Below, in pieces: positions 29,699-33,165 of a stretch of 33,165 nt of DNA. This DNA comes from a virus: IMG/VR virus record IMGVR_UViG_3300028394_000210, positions 1 through 33,165 of that record, one strand, 5' to 3'. The notes beneath the pieces are model-generated. The model was given only the letters and a program-made list of their open reading frames with translations, was not told the origin of the DNA and ran no database searches. The stretch's first letter is position 1, and each line of letters begins with the position of its first letter. The position numbers and the translations under genes are program-made.

Positions 29699-29757
29699 TG
29701 TCAGAGTTAGTAGTTATATTGTTAGTGTTTGTAATACTTTGGATATTTAGCCAGTAG
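29698..29757 (+). CDS. 19-aa hydrophobic micropeptide
   Basis: MSELVVILLVFVILWIFSQ, single membrane-spanning stretch. The ATG overlaps the upstream stop (TAATG). Similar in length, start (MS-V) and ending (Gln) to the 18-aa peptide at 21165. It reads through a TGTCAG-N10-TATATT word, so this site may also be a weak promoter. Confidence 0.5.
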   Translation: MSELVVILLVFVILWIFSQ

Positions 29758-29763
29758 GGAGCT

Positions 29764-29771
29764 GGGGCACC
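29764..29771. repeat. GGTGCCCCC element 12 (8 of 9, reverse)
   Basis: GGGGCACC after the 19-aa gene. Two ATTACGATG words and a C-tract lead to promoter 27. Confidence 0.55.
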
Positions 29772-29840
29772 ATCCCTATGTATCTTTATTAATATACTTT
29801 ATCTATTACGATGCATTACGATGTTCCCTAAATTTCCCCT

Positions 29841-29869
29841 AAATAGATGTCGGTGGTCTGTCGTATACT
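29841..29869 (+). promoter_or_regulatory. array promoter 27 (TGTCGG-N10-TATACT)
   Basis: AAATAGATGTCGG, 10 bp, TATACT, leader AACTACAAAGAAGGAG. Drives 29892. Confidence 0.75.
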
Positions 29870-29891
29870 ATAACTACAAAGAAGGAGAGAT

Positions 29892-30422
29892 ATGCATACA
29901 TTACATTGGATTGCTGTAGAAGCAAATGATAAAGACGAAGCAACTACTAACGCTACCTCGCTACTTGAAGCACAAATGGGTAACGAAGACAACTACACAT
30001 CTTGGTATGACTGGTTCATAGTTGGTGGAGGTCGTTGGAATACCACCGAGGATGACGGTATTATGGAAGGTTATAAGACCAAGACTAATATGATTATCTC
30101 ATACAAGGAAGACCCTAACGCTTTCAGGGCTAAGATTGACGACTGTATCCAACAGCGTATGGTTGATTACAAGCAGTATCTTGCTGAGGTCAAGGAAAGC
30201 AACATCATTCACAAACTAGATAACTATGGTGGGGCTATGTCTTATGACTACCACTTCTACGCATTGAACGCTCTACTAAGGTTTCAAATGGGTTCGTGGT
30301 CTCACGACAGTTGGTTCTATGACTTCATTACCGACAGCACTAACGCTACCCACATTCTTAGCAAACTAGACAACAACGAAGGTGAAAACTTTTACCTTGT
30401 CCCTATTGACTTCCACTTCTAA
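29892..30422 (+). CDS. 176-aa VEANDK-start protein, unknown
   Basis: MHTLHWIAVEANDKDEATTN, then WYDWFIVGGGRWNTTEDDG, long helical stretch (ITDSTNATHILSKLDNNEG). The GGGRW motif with a DWF before it is a conserved patch I associate with unnamed phage proteins. AAGGAGAGAT ribosome site. Its N-terminus is related to the VEANDP family. Confidence 0.68.
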   Translation: MHTLHWIAVEANDKDEATTNATSLLEAQMGNEDNYTSWYDWFIVGGGRWNTTEDDGIMEGYKTKTNMIISYKEDPNAFRAKIDDCIQQRMVDYKQYLAEVKESNIIHKLDNYGGAMSYDYHFYALNALLRFQMGSWSHDSWFYDFITDSTNATHILSKLDNNEGENFYLVPIDFHF

Positions 30423-30462
30423 ACCTGCTACACTATTATCCTAAGAGAAAGAGAAAACGCAA

Positions 30463-30669
30463 ATGGCACTATTCAAAGTATCCCTATCATTCCACTTTGA
30501 CGACGAGTATGAAGTCAATGCAGACAGTTATGACGAAGCAGAGCAATTGGCTATCGAAATGGCTGAAGAGTGGAAGCCTTACTCTTCCGAGAAGGGCGTT
30601 ACCTACGATTGGTATTCCGTAGATGTAGAAGGTGTTTACACAGACGAAGAGTTGGATGAAGATGAGTGA
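30463..30669 (+). CDS. 68-aa acidic VEANDP-family protein
   Basis: MALFKVSLSFHFDDEYEVNADSYDEAEQLA..., very acidic C-terminus (TDEELDEDE). Same layout as 28675 and 29370. AAAGAGAAAACGCAA precedes the ATG; a TGC-TACACT word near 30430 may be a weak promoter. No TGTC-N10 element here. Confidence 0.65.
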   Translation: MALFKVSLSFHFDDEYEVNADSYDEAEQLAIEMAEEWKPYSSEKGVTYDWYSVDVEGVYTDEELDEDE

Positions 30670-30835
30670 GTGTGATTGCGACAAAGTTGTTTGTCCTAAG
30701 CACCACGGCAGTTTTGACTGCAATTCCTTTTGCGACATTTGCGAAGGTAATACAGAATACTGCCCTACCCACGATGAGTATTCAGATATACAAGCAAAGA
30801 TTTATCTAAACACCTATAAGGAAGAAAATGCCTAG
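30662..30835 (+). CDS. 57-aa Cys/His-rich zinc-finger protein
   Basis: MSECDCDKVVCPKHHGSFDC...FCDICEGNTEYCPTHDEYSD. Eight Cys and three His, enough for two zinc ions. Overlaps the previous stop by 8 bp (ATGAGTGA); an upstream in-frame ATG at 30632 is rejected. Confidence 0.68.
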   Translation: MSECDCDKVVCPKHHGSFDCNSFCDICEGNTEYCPTHDEYSDIQAKIYLNTYKEENA

Positions 30836-31241
30836 ACTTACCTATGACGAATGGTTTGACACGTTCAAGCCTATCAAGAACAAGCACAGTATTGATAGTG
30901 ATTACTCTGGCATTACCGCTTTCGAAACCTATGGCGAAGAACTAGAGTTTGTTCGCTCTCAACCAGACAACACTATCTGGACTGAGATGGATGGTGACAG
31001 CGGTGTATACATTGTTGAAGGCTACCACCTAGTAAACCGTATTCAGTATTACATCACCGAAGTCCCCTACGACCCTGAGCAGTCCTATGAGATTCCTATC
31101 AGTATTGACAAGGAATGTGATTGTATGTCTGAGGGTGGTGCTAACATTGATTGTGATGAATGCAACGGCAATGGCTACATTACTATTTGGATTGACACAC
31201 GAGAAGAAATGGAAGAAATTTATGGAACCGAGAATGTTTGA
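30828..31241 (+). CDS. 137-aa protein with Cys-rich DnaJ-like knuckle
   Basis: MPRLTYDEWFDTFKPIKNKH..., beta-rich middle, then CDCMSEGGANIDCDECNGNG, which resembles a CxxCxGxG-type zinc knuckle of DnaJ proteins. The start overlaps the upstream stop. Confidence 0.65.
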   Translation: MPRLTYDEWFDTFKPIKNKHSIDSDYSGITAFETYGEELEFVRSQPDNTIWTEMDGDSGVYIVEGYHLVNRIQYYITEVPYDPEQSYEIPISIDKECDCMSEGGANIDCDECNGNGYITIWIDTREEMEEIYGTENV

Positions 31242-31425
31242 AGAATGGCAGATTGACAAGGAGAACTTTGAGAGTTTCCTTGACGCAGACTTAGTAGACC
31301 TACCACTGTCTGATGAAGTATGGAAAACTATCATCAGTGACGTAGAAGGTTCAGTGGCTAACTATCTTGATGAACTTCTACAGCGAACTGCTTTGGATGT
31401 TCAGGAAGGCTTCTACGATGAGTAA
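31222..31425 (+). CDS. 67-aa acidic helical protein
   Basis: From MEPRMFEEWQIDKENFESFL; the first ATG has GGAAG 6 nt upstream, and ATG 31234 is an alternative. Helical, acidic. The end overlaps the next gene. A much longer frame back to 31087 shares this frame but runs antisense-free through another gene and is rejected. Confidence 0.6.
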   Translation: MEPRMFEEWQIDKENFESFLDADLVDLPLSDEVWKTIISDVEGSVANYLDELLQRTALDVQEGFYDE

Positions 31426-31756
31426 AGAGTGGGACCTAAACATCTTCTTCAGGAAAGATTACAACGCCGATACTGAAGAGACTACAATGGACGACGTACT
31501 AACGATTAACCCTGTAGTGTGGACCATGGAAGACGGAGTCACCCAGACGTGGTATACCGACATCATCTATACCACAACGTTTGCAGAGGCTCGTTACCTT
31601 CGTAGCCAGTATGCAGAAAAAGAGTATGGCTATGACTGGACGGACAATCTAGAGAACTTCCTAGAGATTGCTCCACCTAGGCTTGCAAGTCTGCTCAAGA
31701 CCCTTCCTGAACCAGGCAAGTTCTTTGACGAACACCTTTTAAGCTTGGTAGGTTGA
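31418..31756 (+). CDS. 112-aa protein, unknown
   Basis: MSKEWDLNIFFRKDYNADTEETT...VVWTMEDGVTQTWYTDIIYTTTFAEARYL. Alpha/beta, with an aromatic patch WTMEDG...TWYTD. Overlaps the previous gene by 8 bp. Last gene of the unit that began at 30463. Confidence 0.62.
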   Translation: MSKEWDLNIFFRKDYNADTEETTMDDVLTINPVVWTMEDGVTQTWYTDIIYTTTFAEARYLRSQYAEKEYGYDWTDNLENFLEIAPPRLASLLKTLPEPGKFFDEHLLSLVG

Positions 31757-31811
31757 GTTTACTCCTTACCATGGTAGAGAATATCTAAGGGGTTGGGTAT
31801 GGCTCTACAGG

Positions 31812-31850
31812 GGGGCTGGGATTCTTTCCTTTCTTGTCCTAGTCCCCCAA
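31812..31850 (+). terminator. GC-rich hairpin after the 31.4-31.76 kb unit
   Basis: GGGGG-CT-GGA / TCC-AG-CCCCC with internal mismatches and a T/C-rich loop. No T-run. Precedes promoter 28. Confidence 0.5.
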
Positions 31851-31861
31851 ACAACTTCCCC

Positions 31862-31887
31862 ATAATGTCTGGGGTATCAGGTATAAT
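31862..31887 (+). promoter_or_regulatory. array promoter 28 (TGTCTG-N10-TATAAT)
   Basis: TTCCCCATAATGTCTG, 10 bp, TATAAT. Drives 31914. Confidence 0.8.
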
Positions 31888-31913
31888 GGAAAAGATAACT
31901 AAATAGGAGAGTA

Positions 31914-32117
31914 ATGCGTAAGAAACTAATAACACCAGAACAGAAAGTAGCGACTAAGATAGCAAGTCTAGTTAGTGATGTAACAATTGACTTAGAACAA
32001 GTAGGTATCTCAATCGCAAGGGATAATCCCAATGTAGTCTATCGAAGATTACAGGAAATCGCAGAAGTAGCAGAACACGATAAAATGTCGAAGGGTCAGG
32101 GTATAATAGAAGTATGA
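31914..32117 (+). CDS. 67-aa basic helical protein
   Basis: MRKKLITPEQKVATKIASLV...PNVVYRRLQEIAEVAEHDKM. Helical, basic N-terminus. Its last 12 codons encode an array promoter (TGTCGA-N10-TATAAT), and the stop overlaps the next start by ATGA. Confidence 0.65.
   Translation: MRKKLITPEQKVATKIASLVSDVTIDLEQVGISIARDNPNVVYRRLQEIAEVAEHDKMSKGQGIIEV
32081..32107 (+). promoter_or_regulatory. array promoter 29 (TGTCGA-N10-TATAAT), intragenic and leaderless
   Basis: ATAAAATGTCGA, 10 bp, TATAAT, then 6 nt to ATG 32114. Lies wholly in the end of the 67-aa gene. Confidence 0.75.
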
Positions 32118-32395
32118 ACACACCAATAGAAACACAAACAGAAATCCTAGCAGAACTATGGATGGACTATCGTGACGAGCAATACTTTGCCGAGTTCTTT
32201 GAGTATGCTGACTTAGGTTTGCCACTAGCCTATCTACTCAACACAGGCACAGTTGTTCGTAATCCAGAGACAGACAGATTTATTGGCGATACTTGGTCAG
32301 TATTCTTAGGTATCTGTGGACACAATGAAGACACAGGCTTTGAGTATCTAGTAGATGTCCTAGTAGATAGTCCATTCGACCTCAAAGACGAATAG
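32114..32395 (+). CDS. 93-aa conserved actinophage-type protein
   Basis: MNTPIETQTEILAELWMDYRDE...FEYADLGLPLAYLLNTG...FIGDTWSVFLGICGHN...GFEYLVDVL. The LGLPLAYL and W-x(3)-L patches recur in unnamed actinophage proteins. Leaderless by its promoter position. Last rightward gene in the window. Confidence 0.72.
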   Translation: MNTPIETQTEILAELWMDYRDEQYFAEFFEYADLGLPLAYLLNTGTVVRNPETDRFIGDTWSVFLGICGHNEDTGFEYLVDVLVDSPFDLKDE

Positions 32396-32966
32396 TATAA
32401 CTAGACTGCCTATCTTCGGATAGGTGGTTTGGTCGTGCACCACACCTTATCCCATTTGTCAAGTATTAAATATAACAAATTGATTACGATATTACGATAG
32501 TATCCCTAAATTCCCAAATAAACTATTTATCATATACAGACATTACGATGGAAGCTAAAAAATCCCAGAATGTTTTATATATACCTATAGGGATAATGTC
32601 AATAGATATCTTATATACCCCCACGTAGTGGCTGGCTATGCCAGGGTATATAGAGAATATCTCTTGATTTCCCCTAGTAGAAATACATATAATAAAAACA
32701 TTACGATATGAGTATATTTTCCCCAAAAGGGTATATGTTTCTATCTATTTAGATAGTGTTTATGCATATATATACCACATATTTGGCTATTTGTCAAGGG
32801 GTATCTGGGGGTATGCAGATACTAGATATAGTGGTTTGGGGGAAGGTTGGCTACTATATATAGGCTCTATTATCCATTCCCTTTCTCTCCATTTCTCTCC
32901 ACAATGACTATCAAAACAATCAGTAAGATTTATGTGTGGATAACTATGTGTATAACCTGTGGATAA
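32396..32966. other. AT-rich non-coding region, possible origin
   Basis: No convincing gene over ~570 bp. It holds a CCTATC-TTCG-GATAGG hairpin (32409-32424), TTACGAT words at about 32482, 32490, 32542 and 32698, a promoter-like module without TGTC near 32510, and an inverted repeat GTATCTG/CAGATAC (32801-32822). At the right end lie TGTGGATAA (32935), TGTGTATAA (32947) and TGTGGATAA (32958), three same-orientation DnaA boxes 11-12 bp apart. These are hallmarks of a replication origin, but not proof. Confidence 0.5.
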
Positions 32967-33165
32967 CTATCCATTTTTGTAGTGTTCAACGATATGTGAC
33001 AACTTGATTAAAAACCCTTTAGACGGATTTGGTTCTATCTTACACTCTATAGGTTTACCTTTAGTAGATGTTATTTCTACTAGGTCTGAAGTTGCTATTA
33101 TTACTACCATACCCTCCAAAACAAACGCATAGTGTGTTGCTTTAGATACAGACAAACCTGATGGT
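32967..33165 (-). CDS. leftward protein cut by the right edge
   Basis: The frame stays open to the edge; the last readable residues are HIVEHYKNG. Contains KATHYAFVLEGMVVIIATSDLVEI and KPIECKIEPNPSKGFLIKL, beta-rich, with no motif I can name. The real start lies to the right of the window. It marks a switch back to leftward transcription. Confidence 0.6.
   Translation of the reverse strand, partial: PSGLSVSKATHYAFVLEGMVVIIATSDLVEITSTKGKPIECKIEPNPSKGFLIKLSHIVEHYKNG

Noticed and set aside
32596-32622. ATAATGTCAATAG word in the ori-like region
   Set aside because: The hexamer 10 bp on (ATATAC) does not match the -10, and no gene follows.

Overview
This window is part of the genome of a tailed double-stranded DNA phage, probably infecting a low- to mid-GC Gram-positive host and most likely an actinobacterium. 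The phage call rests on a portal, XkdF-like prohead protease, HK97-fold capsid, head-tail connectors, LamG and collagen-like tail proteins and an NlpC/P60 lysin. The actinobacterial guess rests on a monomeric B12-dependent ribonucleotide reductase, a DUF2746-like membrane protein, many -10 elements placed exactly 6 nt before ATG (leaderless start architecture), and several small proteins that resemble actinophage families from memory. No integrase, repressor, tRNA, CRISPR array or transposase was seen. Terminase and DNA polymerase genes are not in the window.

Layout. (1) About 1-18.63 kb is transcribed leftward and holds virion genes. In transcription order these are two small virion proteins, a fibre, a fibre-chaperone-like protein, a second fibre, a zinc mini-protein, a class II RNR cassette with its own promoter and terminator, a 1383-aa LamG tail protein, a small protein, the portal, the protease-scaffold, the major capsid, and head-tail connectors that run off the left edge. 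One rightward cassette, a signal-peptide NlpC/P60 lysin with a structured leader, interrupts this block at 15.95-16.64 kb. (2) About 18.63-19.3 kb is a control region with a 9-bp-arm inverted repeat, two DnaA boxes, a consensus TTGACA promoter, an AT-rich tract and a holin-like gene. (3) About 19.3-32.4 kb is a dense rightward region of roughly 46 genes, mostly under 80 codons and mostly of unknown function, rich in CxxC mini-proteins, acidic mini-proteins and single-TM micropeptides. (4) About 32.4-32.97 kb is AT-rich non-coding DNA with three DnaA boxes, followed by a leftward gene cut by the right edge.

The most interesting system is the regulatory grammar of region 3. At least 29 sites share AAATAAATGTC(T/G/C)G, then exactly 10 bp, then a TATAAT-like -10. 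No TTGACA -35 is present. Only rightward copies were found. Larger gaps between units repeat an ordered cassette: a GGTGCCCCC element in either orientation (12 copies), one or two TTACGWT words, a C-tract, the promoter, and an AACAACGAAAGG-type leader. Many promoters overlap the stop codon of the preceding gene, and several fire leaderless genes. This looks like a phage-specific, repeatedly duplicated promoter that gives each small gene or small operon its own start, possibly read with a dedicated activator or sigma factor that is not identified here.
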